Positions 45,261 to 56,714 of a stretch of DNA of 64,000 nucleotides are shown here, one piece after another. Origin of the DNA: Ariolimax columbianus. Its lineage: Eukaryota; Mollusca; Gastropoda; Stylommatophora; Arionidae. The notes beneath the pieces were generated by a model. The model was not told where the DNA came from. It did no database searches and was given only the letters and a program-made list of their open reading frames with translations. The stretch is from assembly GCA_036924085.1 (NCBI GenBank), contig JAVGWX010000003.1:128136974-128200973 (forward strand), read 5' to 3'. Each line of letters begins with the position of its first letter. Position 1 is the first letter of the stretch. Made by a program: the position numbers and the translations under genes.

Positions 45261-46324
45261 GTGACAGCAAATTAAAATTCAGAGATCAGAGACAGCGGAC
45301 TAAAAAAAATGAAAAATATAAATTATAAGCAATTTCAGAAACAAGAAGCGGTGAAGAAATACTGTCGCCTACATTAGTTGGTTTGACACATTAATGACGA
45401 GGAGGAGAGAACACGCAGAGTACAGTTCATAAATAAAAAGGTAGAAAAGTGATCCCGTAAGAAAAGCTCTCTTCTACTAAAGCCAGTACATTTAGTTACT
45501 CAATGTTTGATTCGTATATTACTCATAACGTATCGTTTCATACGGTATCGTTTCAAGAACTTTTGTTTTGAATCACAGAAGACCATTGCGTACTCAGCGA
45601 GCTTTTCGCACGTGGGAATCGTTGGCCTTGCAATACCACGCGTTGCTGAATCTTCTACTTTTGACGTATTACACAATATTGTTATTCGCCTCCTACATGT
45701 TTTCAGTGTGGCAGTTGCCATATTCTCCAAGGAACCACTCGGGCATATCGATAGAGTTAAAGTAGGACTTGATCGCCCGTAGAGAGATGTATGTCACAGG
45801 ATGATGACGCACAAAGTATTTATTCCGTGTCAGGTAAAAAAGTAGGAACGCTGTTCTCTGGCTCGTTAGTTGGACCAACCATCTCTGAATTTTGAATGAA
45901 CGAATTGCTAATTCCTGTTCCGTCTCGCCTGCCATCTGTGACGACAAAGTTCTCACGGTCAAACTCAATATGAATGGAGAGCTCTACTGTTTGACTGCAG
46001 AGTTGTCCGCACCTGCTGACACCTCCAGTCCTACCGTAGCTGCATGAAAGAAGCGAGCTGTAGGGAAATTACATTTCTGTCCACAAATACCTCCCACCCA
46101 GCAACCAGGTTGGCTGTGGTTCTCCAAAAGTTGAATGTTCATTCAAGCTCGTCTTGTTTGTCCGCACTTGGAGCGGAGTTTGTCGTCGCTTCAGAATTCT
46201 GTTGGTTATTCATGCGAGCTGTACAAGCCAGATTCAAGACATGGTGCTCCAGGCCGAGAGTGTATCGTCTGATCAATGCTGTCTGCTGGGGTTTTATTTC
46301 TCTGCTTGAAGAGGCCCTACAATC
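45261..46324. other. unassigned sequence
   Basis: Overlapping 65-105-codon frames on both strands lack recognisable motifs. Confidence 0.4.
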
Positions 46325-46750
46325 TCAACCGTATGTTTTTACATACAGAATATGTAGCTGATAAGTAGTGATAAGTGACAATATTCTGACGAAGATGTAT
46401 ATATTGATTGATCGAGGATTGCTCGGTGATCGATTGGGATAGGGTTTCCCTTCTTGACTGACAGGCAAGGAAGGTCGCAAGGCATACACGACAATAACCT
46501 CCAGTGTGAGAATGGAGATTGAGGGAGCGACAACCGCTCTTATGTGACTATCTGGAACCACTTTAACAGCTGCAGTGACGGTTATTAGATTCTCAACCCT
46601 TGCTGTGGGAGGTACAGAAACGGTGGTTTCTTCATAGGTGGGTGGAGGATACAGAGACATCGTCTTGATCAGCGTGTGTGAATCTAATGTTGTGGACATA
46701 TTGGCACTCATGACAGTGAAGGACATGACGTCTTGATTTTGTAGGTACAC
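46325..46750 (-). CDS. possible exon: unknown 141-residue frame with PPxY motif
   Basis: I do not recognise this frame. It reads SLYPPPTYEETTVSVPPTA near residues 30-50. PPTY within PPPTYEE is a PPxY motif, which binds WW domains in many membrane-protein tails. A hydrophobic stretch APSISILTLEVIVVYAL lies near residues 78-95 and then an Asn/Pro/Ser-rich part. It is not repeat-derived, which is unusual here. The start and end are simply the open frame. No splice sites or neighbouring exons were assigned. It may be chance, an exon, or a retroelement gag piece. Confidence 0.2.
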   Translation of the reverse strand: MYLQNQDVMSFTVMSANMSTTLDSHTLIKTMSLYPPPTYEETTVSVPPTARVENLITVTAAVKVVPDSHIRAVVAPSISILTLEVIVVYALRPSLPVSQEGKPYPNRSPSNPRSINIYIFVRILSLITTYQLHILYVKTYG

Positions 46751-46774
46751 ATAGTCATGGCTTTAGTCATGCAT

Positions 46775-47075
46775 AGCATTGATAATGTGCAGTCGACAAT
46801 GGATAAGATTGACAATGTGCAGTCGATAATGAATTGAAATGACAATGTGCTGTCGATAATGGATTGAAATGACAAGGCGCTGTCGATACTGGATTGAAAT
46901 GACAATGTGCTGTCGATAGTGGATTGAAATGACAATGTTCTGTCCATAATGGATTGAAATGACAATGTGCTGTTGATAATGGATTGAAATGAAAAGGCGC
47001 TGTCGATAATGGATTGAAATGACAAGGCGCTGTCGATAATGGATAGAAATGACAATGCGCTGTCGATATATTAAT
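46775..47075. repeat. 30-bp minisatellite, about 10 copies
   Basis: The unit is GGATTGAAATGACAATGTGC plus TGTCGATAAT, period 30. The period keeps the minus frame open (SALSFQSIID-type repeats). Confidence 0.93.
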
Positions 47076-47435
47076 CAATGAGCTGTCAATTCACAGGCAG
47101 CAGAATTTTCAAGTTAGTTTGAGGTCGATCGTGTCAGGAACTGCAGAGAGCGTACACAGAGTATGTGTACAAGCGGGCTACTAAAACTATAACTATCCAC
47201 ATTCATCGCCATTTGCAGAAGGAAACTAGGCACCCGTGGATTTGCTGTATTGAGATGACGACAATCCTTGATTTGGCCGAACAGAACAGAATCTGCATGA
47301 CCAACAAAAAAATCAAGAAAGGCTGATAATATGACCAATATTTGTTCTCGTAGCTCACTATCAACTGTGTCCTAATCGATCGTCCATCTGTTCTTCTATA
47401 AATATGCACTCCCTTGGTATAGTCTGCAGTCATCA
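47076..47435. other. unassigned sequence
   Basis: No recognised content. Confidence 0.4.
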
Positions 47436-47439
47436 AGTG

Positions 47440-47790
47440 ACACGTATTGTCTGCAGTCATCAAGTGAAACTAGTCTGTAGTTCTAAAGTACAATGTGTAG
47501 AATGTAGTCCTGAAGTACATCATATTGTCCATAATCTTGAAGTACAACGTATAGTACGCAGTGTTGAAGTACAATGTATAGTACGCAGTTTTAAGTACAA
47601 CGTATAAAATGCATTCTAAAAGTACAACATATAGTACACAGTGTTGAAATACAACATATAGTACGCAGTGTTGAAGTACAACGTATAGTATGCAATCTTG
47701 AAGTACAACATATAGTCTGTAGTCCTGAAGTACAACGTAGTCTATAGTCCTGAAGTACAACGTATAGTACGCAGTCTTCAAGTACAACTG
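47440..47790. repeat. 27-bp minisatellite, about 13 copies
   Basis: The unit is GTACAACGTATAGTACGCAG plus TGTTGAA, with variants TCCTGAA and TCTTGAA. The 27-base period explains the Tyr/Leu/Val-rich minus open frame. Confidence 0.9.
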
Positions 47791-47842
47791 CAACAACATT
47801 CTACAAGCCTGCAGAAGATAATGCAATATATAATACTGATTT

Positions 47843-48315
47843 AGCGTCCTGTGGCGCAGTGGTAGAGCACTGGTTTTTCGCGACAAATGTACTGGGTTCT
47901 TCTTGTTTTTCATTTGGTTGAGCTCATGCATTTATTCTCAGAACAATGTCACCAGGATAGTCGCACAGAAGAAATGAAAAATAATCAACGAATTAACCGG
48001 TCCAAATGGAAAATAACAACACGTTTCCGTGAATACAAGTGTAAGTCGTCGACTAGTGTGAATTCCAGGCAAATCTGTGGTCTGGCGGAATCCATAATGA
48101 ACTAAAACAGCAGAGCTAGGTAGACCCGCAGCCGTATGTAGACCTTTGATGATAGAATTAACCATCATAAGTACATACAGACGCACATAAGCATCCAAGC
48201 ACTGGCTAATCCGTCCTGATAGCGCATAAAAGACTACGGTTCTGTGTGGAAACCGGCGTGCCTCTGTCAGTAGAGTACAGAGAAGCAAACATTCTTACAA
48301 CAACAACAATAAAGA
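47843..48315 (+). mobile_element. SINE-G with tRNA-like head and CAA tail
   Basis: The head TGTGGCGCAGTGGTAGAGCA has a good A box; the B box near 47893 (GGGTTCTTCTT) is degenerate. The 3' part, from TACATACAGACGCACATAAG through CCGTCCTGATAGCGCATAAA to a CAACAACAACAAT tail, is shared with 51490-51690. At about 470 bases it is longer than the other SINEs, so it may be a composite. Confidence 0.65.
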
Positions 48316-49282
48316 AAGAAAGAAAACTCTCAGGAGGCTGGTGTGATCGTTGTCAACAGCGAAGGTGTAGATTGCCGTGAGTTTGGGTGGGTGTTATAGT
48401 ACAATGTTGTCGTGTCTTATAACACTCTCAATGTGCATATGCCATTTCGCTGGTCCATCTCATTTTGAGCACTTCTGGGAAACAGCTCAAGCATTCGTGT
48501 GCCTTACCTAACTAATACTGACATGTGGCAGTAAAAACATTTCTACAAGAATAAATTAGACAATGAACAACCACGGAAATAGAGAATTGGCTAGAGCTGT
48601 TGAGAGTGACAGATGAGAGAGTCAGAAAAAGAAACTTCACTGGAGGTCTTTACCAAGCCTAGAACGTGATGCTTTCTAATAGAGCGAGTTTCAAACACAC
48701 GACCCGTCAAGCTAGGGCTGCAACGTGCAGTAGCGTCATATGTGAAATGAAAAGGCGTTAACAGCTTGAGATAAAGGGTATTTACACTATGCATGACGAA
48801 ATCTCTAAATGTTTGCAGAACTTAAACAAAAATACAACAAATATGACGAAAACGGTCAGACTCAATACAATGGGGTCTTTAACACTAACATCAAGTGAGG
48901 TACCCGTTTACAGTTGGATGGATTAGTTGTTACTGCTAGCTAAATATTATCATCCCATTTTAGCGAGATGTTCTACCGTCAGCCGGAAGTAATCTTGCTG
49001 ATAATGCATGAGGAATTAAACAGCTTGACAATATGGTAACTCTCCTTGGCTTAGACGTGATAAAGGCTTTATTATTTCGTATTATACCTGTCAGAATGTT
49101 CCTATTATTTGCAACAAAAATAAAAAATGGAATTACCTATTTAAAATGACGATAATAAGCACACAAATAAGGAGGGGAAATAGAGAGATTGGGGTATGGT
49201 AGAAGAAAACAAAGAAAATCACATGCAAAACAAGAAATTAAACACAATATTTCAACAAAAACGTCACCTCAGCACAATTAAT
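48316..49282. other. unassigned sequence
   Basis: No recognised content. Confidence 0.4.
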
Positions 49283-49372
49283 CTTACTTAGTTGCTCCTC
49301 TTCTACCGTGCGGTGTAGAGTCTTCTACCTTTCTTACTTAGTCGCTCCTCTTCTACCGTGCGGTGTAGAGGT
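49283..49372. repeat. 50-bp direct duplication
   Basis: CTTACTTAGTTGCTCCTCTT and TACCGTGCGGTGTAGAG occur at 49283 and, with one change, at 49333. A related CTTACTTCTATTTAGCTGC segment is at about 53223, so the source may be a dispersed repeat. Confidence 0.8.
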
Positions 49373-49948
49373 TACACAATTATCCAGGCCACAAAAACTA
49401 CAACATAAATAGACAGGCCAGAGTTTGACTACTTGTCATGTGTTTTTTTATGGCCTATGCTTGTCAGGGAGCTGAAATGGTTTTGATTGATGATGGACAA
49501 GTTTAGTGACACGGCACATACCAATTGCAACTCTAATGGACAACAACTTGCGAAAACATTTGTTAACATTTGCAAAGGGAAAGATAACTTTCCAGTGGTT
49601 AATACATAAGCTCAGGTACCAGGCATATGCACAGTCGGTATTTACGGGGGTGGGGGGGGGGGGGGTGTGGCGTGAGATGGAGGGGTGGGAAAGTGTGGCG
49701 TGGTCAAGTGGTTGGTCGAAGGGTCGACAAACCAAACACGCATATATTCAGATTCAGAAAAGTCGTAGCTATTTGGAAAGTAAACTCAATTTATAAATAT
49801 GTGCTGAAGTCGGATGACCTAGTCCGTAGGGAACAAAGCACAGTACAAGGCACTACGCCTTAGAAAGTAAGGGGAACGCAACCACTATCTCTTGTCCCCC
49901 CCTCCCTCCAATATACCAAATTATTAATTTGAAAAGAGATGTTGTATA

Positions 49949-49958
<10 letters not shown>
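49373..49958. other. unique sequence with a G run
   Basis: GGGG-rich stretch at about 49645-49667. A GCTGAAGTCGGATGACCTAG block at 49803-49822 resembles the SINE-A/SINE-B core (GAAGTCGGATG) and may be a small SINE scrap. Confidence 0.45.
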
Positions 49959-49993
<35 letters not shown>

Positions 49994-50007
49994 GGGAGAG
50001 AGAGAGG

Positions 50008-50042
<35 letters not shown>

Positions 50043-50074
50043 AGAGAGAGGGAGAGAGAGGGAGAGAGAGAGGG

Positions 50075-50106
<32 letters not shown>

Positions 50107-50111
50107 AGAGA

Positions 50112-50148
<37 letters not shown>

Positions 50149-50160
50149 AGAGAGAGAGAT
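49959..50160. repeat. (AG)n microsatellite with GGGAG units, about 200 bp
   Basis: A short (TA)n is followed by purine-only AG/GGGAG repeats and then a CA stretch. Internal 60-base blocks seem duplicated. Long Ser/Leu or Glu/Arg frames are artefacts. Confidence 0.95.
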
Positions 50161-51489
50161 ACACACACGCATACACACATCTGGTATCGACAGGCTCCAG
50201 TCAACCAAACTGTAAACAGATACCTGATTTGATGTTAGTGCAGTCACAGCTACAAGAAAGAGGAATAGTTAGTCCACCTCACAAAACGCATTGACGCCGG
50301 TACAATCGGGTGATTAAACCAGAAGTCCTCGTCAAATGATGAATTCACACCCCACCCGCCAGGGGGAGGGGGAGGGGGGGCGGATTACTAGGGTTCAATG
50401 AGGGATTAATGTTTCAGTTTAGATTGTTAAGTAATTAGATTTGAATATTTCAGAAAGTTCTTTGATTCAAGTTTGAAAATTCATCAACATTTTATATTAA
50501 TGTAAAATTATATTTTATAAAACTCCCCCCCCCCCCCCCCCAAAAAAAAACAGCAATCCAAATAAATGTATATGTACTAATGAAGAAAACGATGACATAT
50601 GTTCAATTATATGTAGAGTATTACGAGTGCACCTTTTTAGTCAGACCATCTGGAAAAGGGGAAAATGCCATTCCTATATGTAGTGATCAGGGTGTGACGT
50701 AAGTAAGGGTTGGAGACCTCTGATATTGCACTTCGTCCACGACGGCAGAGTCTGGTGTGGCAAAAACCTCGTTTCGATCGAGCGGATACATGACAGTTTT
50801 TTCCTGAAGCTCGGCTATTAGGCTATCGGAATGATCTTATTGTGGCCTTGGCTAAAACGAAATAGTCCCCACGGGACTGTAGCATGTTTACGTGGCCCTC
50901 GGCGTGGTTTAAGTTTGAGACCTCTGTAATAGAGGCTCTGAAAACACAGGTCACGCCTTGGAAGGCGTCTGCCTGCCTGAACACGAACGTGACCAGGTTT
51001 AGACAGAGCTTTAATAAATTCCTCCCTTGCCGATTGCAAGTTACAATACAAGAACCACCATTGTTGCACTGGCTTCAAATTTGTCTTCAGTGTGTAATGG
51101 AAATGGGAGGGGAGGTGCGGGGAGAGGGAGGTGGGGGGGGGGGAGGGTCTAGATAAAGTTTAAATGAAAAAACAATGGCTATTTGATGTGGTGTATTTAA
51201 GAAGAATTAAAAGTATGTCGGAATACACACGCCTAGGAACTCATTTCAGAAGGGATCTTCTTGTTAGCGCTATTCAAGAGTTCAGTTCTGTATATCGATT
51301 TTATTGTAACCGTCAATATGCATTAAGATAAACAGAAGGACTTCAATCTAAGAATTTGTGTAATGCCTCGTCATAAGTAGACTATATCGTGTACGCTCCC
51401 CTCTCTTCTTACATCAGGCTCTGTTTCATCTTACCTTGTCCAACACACTCTTACACAACTTTCCCACGCACCCTCAGGGCAAGGCCCTT
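50161..51489. other. mostly unique sequence with homopolymer runs
   Basis: G-rich at 50363-50382, C run at 50524-50541, G run at 51131-51147. The minus frame 51078-50818 (86 residues) is not recognised. Confidence 0.45.
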
Positions 51490-51695
51490 CCATTGCACTT
51501 TGTATGGGTTGACCTCTGAAAGCGCCCAAATTAACATAGGTACATACAAACGCACACACGCATCAAAGCATTATTTAATACGTCCTGATATGGACTAAAA
51601 GGCCGAGCCTCGTGGTGAAAAAGGTGGCGGGCCTCCGCCAGTAGAATACAAATACTTTACACACAACAACAACAACAACAACAAAAAAAAAAAAA
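51490..51695 (+). mobile_element. SINE-G, 5'-truncated copy with CAA tail
   Basis: TACATACAAACGCACACACG, TACGTCCTGATATGGACTAA and GCGGGCCTCCGCCAGTAGAA align with 48168-48275. The tail is (CAA)n then A-rich (51663-51695). The head is missing. Confidence 0.7.
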
Positions 51696-54057
51696 GATTA
51701 CATCAGCAACAGTTGAAACATCTCTTGTTCGTCTTTGATTGGTAGAACTGTCACACCCAGTGACCAGCTGGGATTGTTCTCGAAGGAGAATAGATTCGAG
51801 AACACCTTTCATTATTGGACTTAAGAGAAATACTCTCCATATAATGCACATATGCAGATTACCAATGACACTTCTACCGGTCACAGTTCACACAGTTTAG
51901 CTCACTTCAACCGATGCATAACATTTAAAAATAAAATAAACAAACAAATATACTCTATATATTTTTTACAACATCTGTTCTGATTTTTTTCGAAAGGTTT
52001 TAATTTTATTATTGCGGATAGGTGTGGGTAAGTCTTTTCGTTGCGCATCTTGGTTAAGGAAAATTATTTAATATCACAAAAGCCATTATTACTCCACACT
52101 CTCTGATCTGTTTTGAACTAAAAACAAGGCCAACTATACAGTCTATTTCTTGGTTTGCATACAATTAACCATTTTGAGGAAGTATAATACTCTGTTTTGA
52201 AATGACGTTTACAGTCTTTCATTTTTGTTGTAAAAGAAATCCCTACCTTTCGTTATTAATTGCTGTTTTAATTCAAAACTGAGGATCCCAAACGATACTG
52301 TGAATCGAGAACACAACATTGCGACGCGTGCTTCATCACGCCAGTGATCTACTTAAACTTTGCAAATTGTTTTTGTCAAGCTTTGTTGTGAAGGAAGTTT
52401 CCAAATTCGAGTCCCCTTCCATATTTCACAATTTAAAACACCGTCAAACTATATTGACAATCGAACACTTTAACAATTCACAAAAACTCTTTCATTAACG
52501 GAACAATTACATCAGTTTATAACCCCAACACTAGCCCTTATAAGAAGCAAACAAAGATTATATTTGCTTATGACATAACGTCAAACTTTAGTATGTTTCT
52601 TATTACACACATAAACTAGTCCTCTACTCGGAGAGAACCGATGATACTCGAGCACTTCCGATGGGTGAATGCCGTCATTTGCAGTCGCAATTAGCGGGAA
52701 TATTCTCGAGTATTGTGACGCGAATTGCAACTCAGATTGTGAGGAATATTAATGATGTGTATTCGATGTACTTACGTTATGCTTTTTTATCCGTGGAAAT
52801 TTAACTCAAATTTCTGGAGACTAGCCTAGTGCTACTAGCCCACTGACGACACGCCACTGGTCACAGCAACAGCAACAGTAACAGGCAGTCTGTAACAGAC
52901 CACTTACTAGCGCTCCTACAGTAGGCACTCCTGCATTGATCAGTTTTACATGATGAGACTGACAACTACAATCACAAGTCTCGTTAGTCTTGTCTTTTAC
53001 GACATGATGTTTAGGTTCACATTGTCTTCATCTGATGTTACTCTGGTGTACTATAAACAACCGGTTCAATATTTTGGGAGTGAATATACGTTTAACTTTG
53101 GAATTGTCAATCGGTGAATGCACTTTCCAAGGCATGCCTACAACACTGTGAGCCATTTCTTTATTTAAAATAGAAGGATTAACAAAAAGGACAAAATAGG
53201 AGATGATACGAGGAAAACAATATGACTTACTTCTATTTAGCTGCTCCTCGTCTACTCTGTGATGCAGATGTTTGCCAGAGAATACCATACTAGTATAACC
53301 CGGATGTCGTTCTGAAGGCCTGGTTGTCTGTCTCTGGTGGGTTGTCGTGTGTTGTCATTACAGCGAATTTGAGGTGGTTCAGAGCGGTCTGTATTCCTGA
53401 TTTTTGTTTGCCGATGACGGTTGTTGTCGCCGGCCTTCTTTCACTCTGTTGACGTGGCTACACCACCATACTTGAGAATGGTCCACTCGAGTTTGCATGA
53501 GATTGCAATAAGCAATTGGTTGGTAGTGCAATGTGGGCTACAAATAAAATGGATCTCTTGGCCTAAAACTGGAATTATCCAGACCGATGAAGCTTGTGGA
53601 CCGTAGATGATAACCACACCCAAGAGATAGGGCTCACGTGCCGGGGGCAGTCAAAAGGTTAATGAATTTCATACAACTAAAATGGACAGCTGAAATAAGG
53701 TGTCTAGCAAATGGATGCACGTGATACAGCACAACTACACAATGGATGGCTGATTAGATGTCTAGCCAATGATGCACGTGATGCAGCACAACTACACAAT
53801 GCACCTTTCGCTGAAATAGCAAACATAATATTTACAAAATATCTTAAAGAAGAATAATGAAGAGCTGGGCATCCGATCAATACCTTGCTAAGGTAGACAT
53901 TTTTTTTAATGCAGGAGGAAAACAAAAAAGTTCACCTCCACACTTGAGAGGACCAACCCTATTTGTTACTCAGTCCAATATATCCTCCGGGCGGAACAGA
54001 ACCATCATTATAAAGGTTGCGACGACAGATTTTTTTGTAAATAGAAAGTTTAGATGT
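51696..54057. other. long mostly unique stretch
   Basis: No gene was recognised in about 2.3 kb. 53700-53810 holds a short imperfect duplication (GATGCACGTGATACAGCACA at about 53713 and GATGCACGTGATGCAGCACA at about 53770). Confidence 0.45.
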
Positions 54058-54222
54058 GGAGACGGATGTGTCGGACCGAAAGGTGCTAATATCTCAGCCA
54101 AGCTGTAAACTAGCGACACAACCCATTCTGTTCTCCTGACTACATTCTGCTACTTGCAAAGACCTGTTCAGGGCTTGGTAGCCGGAGATTGGGAACGAAC
54201 GATCGAAGAAGAAGAAGAAAGA
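54058..54222 (+). mobile_element. SINE-B, 5'-truncated copy
   Basis: It runs from GGAGACGGATGTGTCGGACC to GGAGATTGGGAACGAACG and a GAAGAAGAAG tail, matching the truncated copy at 23593 nearly base for base. The truncation points differ by only a few bases. No clear TSD was found. Confidence 0.8.
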
Positions 54223-54589
54223 ATAGACTATTAAAAGTACAACCGGCTAGAAGAACAGGAGAGCACAGCTTCAAATTGTTTAAAAACAGGTCCAGATATG
54301 ATATTAGGAAATATTTGTAGTCACAGAGTTGTGAATGCTTGGAATGCATTGCGACAGGATGTGGTGGAGTCAGGGTTAAAAATAGATTGGATGCTTATTT
54401 TTAGTAGGGCAGTGTGGTATAAACTGGTTGTATACATACTCTGTAGAGCCTTCTACAACCAATATCGTGAGTTGTTTTATTAAGTTAAGTTATACCCAAA
54501 AACAAAGCTGTCATTTAAATAACAAAACAAAACAAAAATTACTATACATGGCATCTTGGCTGTCTATTTCTTTTTCTTGTTGTTGTTGT
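54223..54589. other. unassigned sequence
   Basis: ATTGTTTAAAAACAGGTCCA and GTTGTGAATGCTTGGAATGC resemble the AT-rich 3' parts of LINE coding sequence, but too little matches to assign. Confidence 0.35.
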
Positions 54590-54668
54590 TCTTCTTCTTC
54601 TTGTTCGTTTTGTTCATCATCTTTCTCTTATTCTTCTTGTTCATCATCATCATCTTCTTCTTCGTTCA
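54590..54668. repeat. TTC/TTG-rich microsatellite
   Basis: Imperfect TTCTTC, TTGTTC and CATCAT units over about 80 bases. Confidence 0.85.
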
Positions 54669-54734
54669 CCCGTTAAAAGACGGCGTGATTATGTCGTAGT
54701 TTAAGGATAAGCTGAGACATCTGGGCCTTTCGGT

Positions 54735-55090
54735 CACACACAGCCGATGTCTTAGTTTTAGTCTTAGTTTTAGTCTTAGTCTTGGTCGACTGTACGTCTA
54801 CATGAGTTAATGCCCTTGACCAGGTCTCAACTCTGGCGTGAGCTGGATGTAGCCATGCGGAATATTTCCTGCATAGCGGGGTAGGCTCAGGCAGCTTATT
54901 ACTCCACTGCGTTGGGGTAAGTGCAGTGGAGGGTGGTTTACCAATGAGGGAGTCCATCTTAATAGACTCAAACACTAGAGAAAATTAGAACCGCAGCATG
55001 TTAGGCGCCATCTTTGCTGCTCTTAACAAACCACCTAACGATGGTTGGTAAAATTCCATATCACTCAGTTAGTCGCCTGTTTTGACATGC
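54735..55090 (-). mobile_element. SINE-S copy 3 with long TTTTAGTC tail
   Basis: This copy has the clearest tail, GTCTTAGTTTTAGTCTTAGT and more at 54750-54787. The family body follows (TGGATGTAGCC, TTATTACTCCACTGC, CTCAAACACTAGAG, TTAGGCGCCATCTTTG). A SINE-B-like scrap (CTGGGCCTTTCGGTCACACA) lies immediately left at about 54720. Confidence 0.72.
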
Positions 55091-55244
55091 TCTTTTTTAA
55101 AATTACGGGTTTCCCTTTCCACTGCGATCCCTATCTCTTGGCCAGGCTGCACAAGTAACAAGTGTAGCATGTTTTCAGAGCCGCCACATGGAGGCGAAAT
55201 AGGATCTTCGTCAGCTATGGTTCACTGATCCTGATACAAGCATC
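55091..55244 (-). mobile_element. dispersed repeat shared with 24330-24450
   Basis: TCCACTGCGATCCCTATCTC, TTTTCAGAGCCGCCACATGG and AGGCGAAATAGG align with the 24.3-kb segment. The family is unnamed and the strand is tentative. Confidence 0.5.
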
Positions 55245-55685
55245 CAGTTTGTGTCTGCTGTCATCTCATGCACGGCTGTATCTGGCTCCTATCTTGGCCT
55301 AAAACAGATGAAGGCATCCAGTTTCTGCCTGCTGTCATCTCATGCACGGCTGTTTGTGGCTCCTATCTTGGCCTATGACAGATGAAGGCATCCAATTTCT
55401 GCCTGCTGTCATCTCATGCACTGCTGTATCTGGCTCCTATCTTGGTCTATGACAGATGAAGGCATCCAGTTTCTGCCTGCTGTCATTTCATGCACTGCTG
55501 TAGCTGGCTCCAATCTTGGCCTATGACAGATGAAGGCATCCAGTTTCTGCCTGCTGTCATCTCATGCACTGCTGTAGCTGGCTCCAATCTTGGCCTATGA
55601 CAGATGAAGGCATCCAGTTTCTGCCTGCTGTCATCTCATGCACTGCTGTATCTGGTTCCTATCTTGGCCTATGGCAGATGAAAGC
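55245..55685. repeat. 74-bp minisatellite, 6 copies
   Basis: The unit contains GATGAAGGCATCCAGTTTCT, GCCTGCTGTCATCTCATGCA and CTGGCTCCTATCTTGGCCTA. Copies are more than 90 percent alike by eye. Confidence 0.94.
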
Positions 55686-56460
55686 AACAATTAAACAATT
55701 GATTATCGGTTCCGACCAATAACATATTTTTAGAACAGCATCACGCGGACCTGGGGACAGGTTTTAATGCTCCAGACAACAATAACCGTGACCAAATTGA
55801 TGTTATGGCTACAACACTCCCTTATTTGTGTTAAATAAACCACGAATTTGCACTTAAATTGAAAGTGTTCTTTCTTTCTCTCTACTTTAAATTGTCCCTT
55901 CTGCTTCTGTTGTTGCTGCTTTACAAGTATGTTTTTTTTAATTATAATTTTTAATATTCTTTTGTTGCTGTTTCATCTTCTGCGATATTCCATCTTCTTC
56001 TCATTATTTATCTTTTACTACGACTTCCAGTTTTGTTTAGTACTTCTACCCTTTCCTTTATTTTTCTTAAATATATTATTTTACCTCTGCCGACTGCTCT
56101 TCTGCGTCTCGTCTTTCTCTCTTCATTAAGTCACTTTACATATACCTTCGGCCGTTCGTTAATTTCCCCTATTCCATTGTTAGCTCATTTTCAAATGATT
56201 CCACCTCTCCCTTCGATGTTTTATTCCTTAACAAAAACACAAGCATGACTCGAATTAACTGTTCATAATTTATCATGGCTTGACTTAACCCTTCCAAACC
56301 TACCATGAAGGGGAAGAGGTCTTCTCATCTTTTTCTTGTGGTTTATATTTTCTTCAGGATGTGATAGCTTGACAAGCTTGGTAGTTGGTAGGTTACAGTG
56401 TTAATGCTATTTGCTCTATTTTTCGGAATAGGTAACACGAATACGAGATTAAAATGTAGT
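55686..56460. other. unassigned AT-rich sequence
   Basis: T-rich between 55865 and 56135. No gene was recognised. Confidence 0.4.
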
Positions 56461-56714
56461 TTCTATTGTTGTGGAGCGCGTGGCCGAATGGGTTCGATGC
56501 CTGCCTGTCGACAAGGAGGGCAGCGGTTCGAATCCCCGGTATGGCATATGCTGTTTTTCTGTTGGGGGTGAAATAAACAAACATAGCCAGCACACGACGT
56601 GGCGACAGCAGTGGCGAAGCGGCCTGTAGTCCTCAGCCTTCAAAACCCCTCGACTACCCCAGCAATGGGAAAAAATGTCGTACGACAGTTTTTTTGGTTT
56701 TTTCTTCTATTGTT
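56461..56714 (+). mobile_element. SINE-D, tRNA-derived, full length with 10-bp TSD
   Basis: The insert is 56471-56704 (234 bases). The head GCGTGGCCGAATGGGTTCGA carries an A box, and GGTTCGAATCC at about 56525 is a perfect B box. The 3' end is T-rich (about 56690-56704). Exact repeats TTCTATTGTT at 56461-56470 and 56705-56714 define the ends. It is the only copy in the window. The tRNA-like head is well kept, but no matching acceptor stem was found. Confidence 0.83.

Noticed and set aside
56476..56540. Functional tRNA gene
   Set aside because: Same reasoning: it is the head of SINE-D, bounded by a 10-bp TSD.
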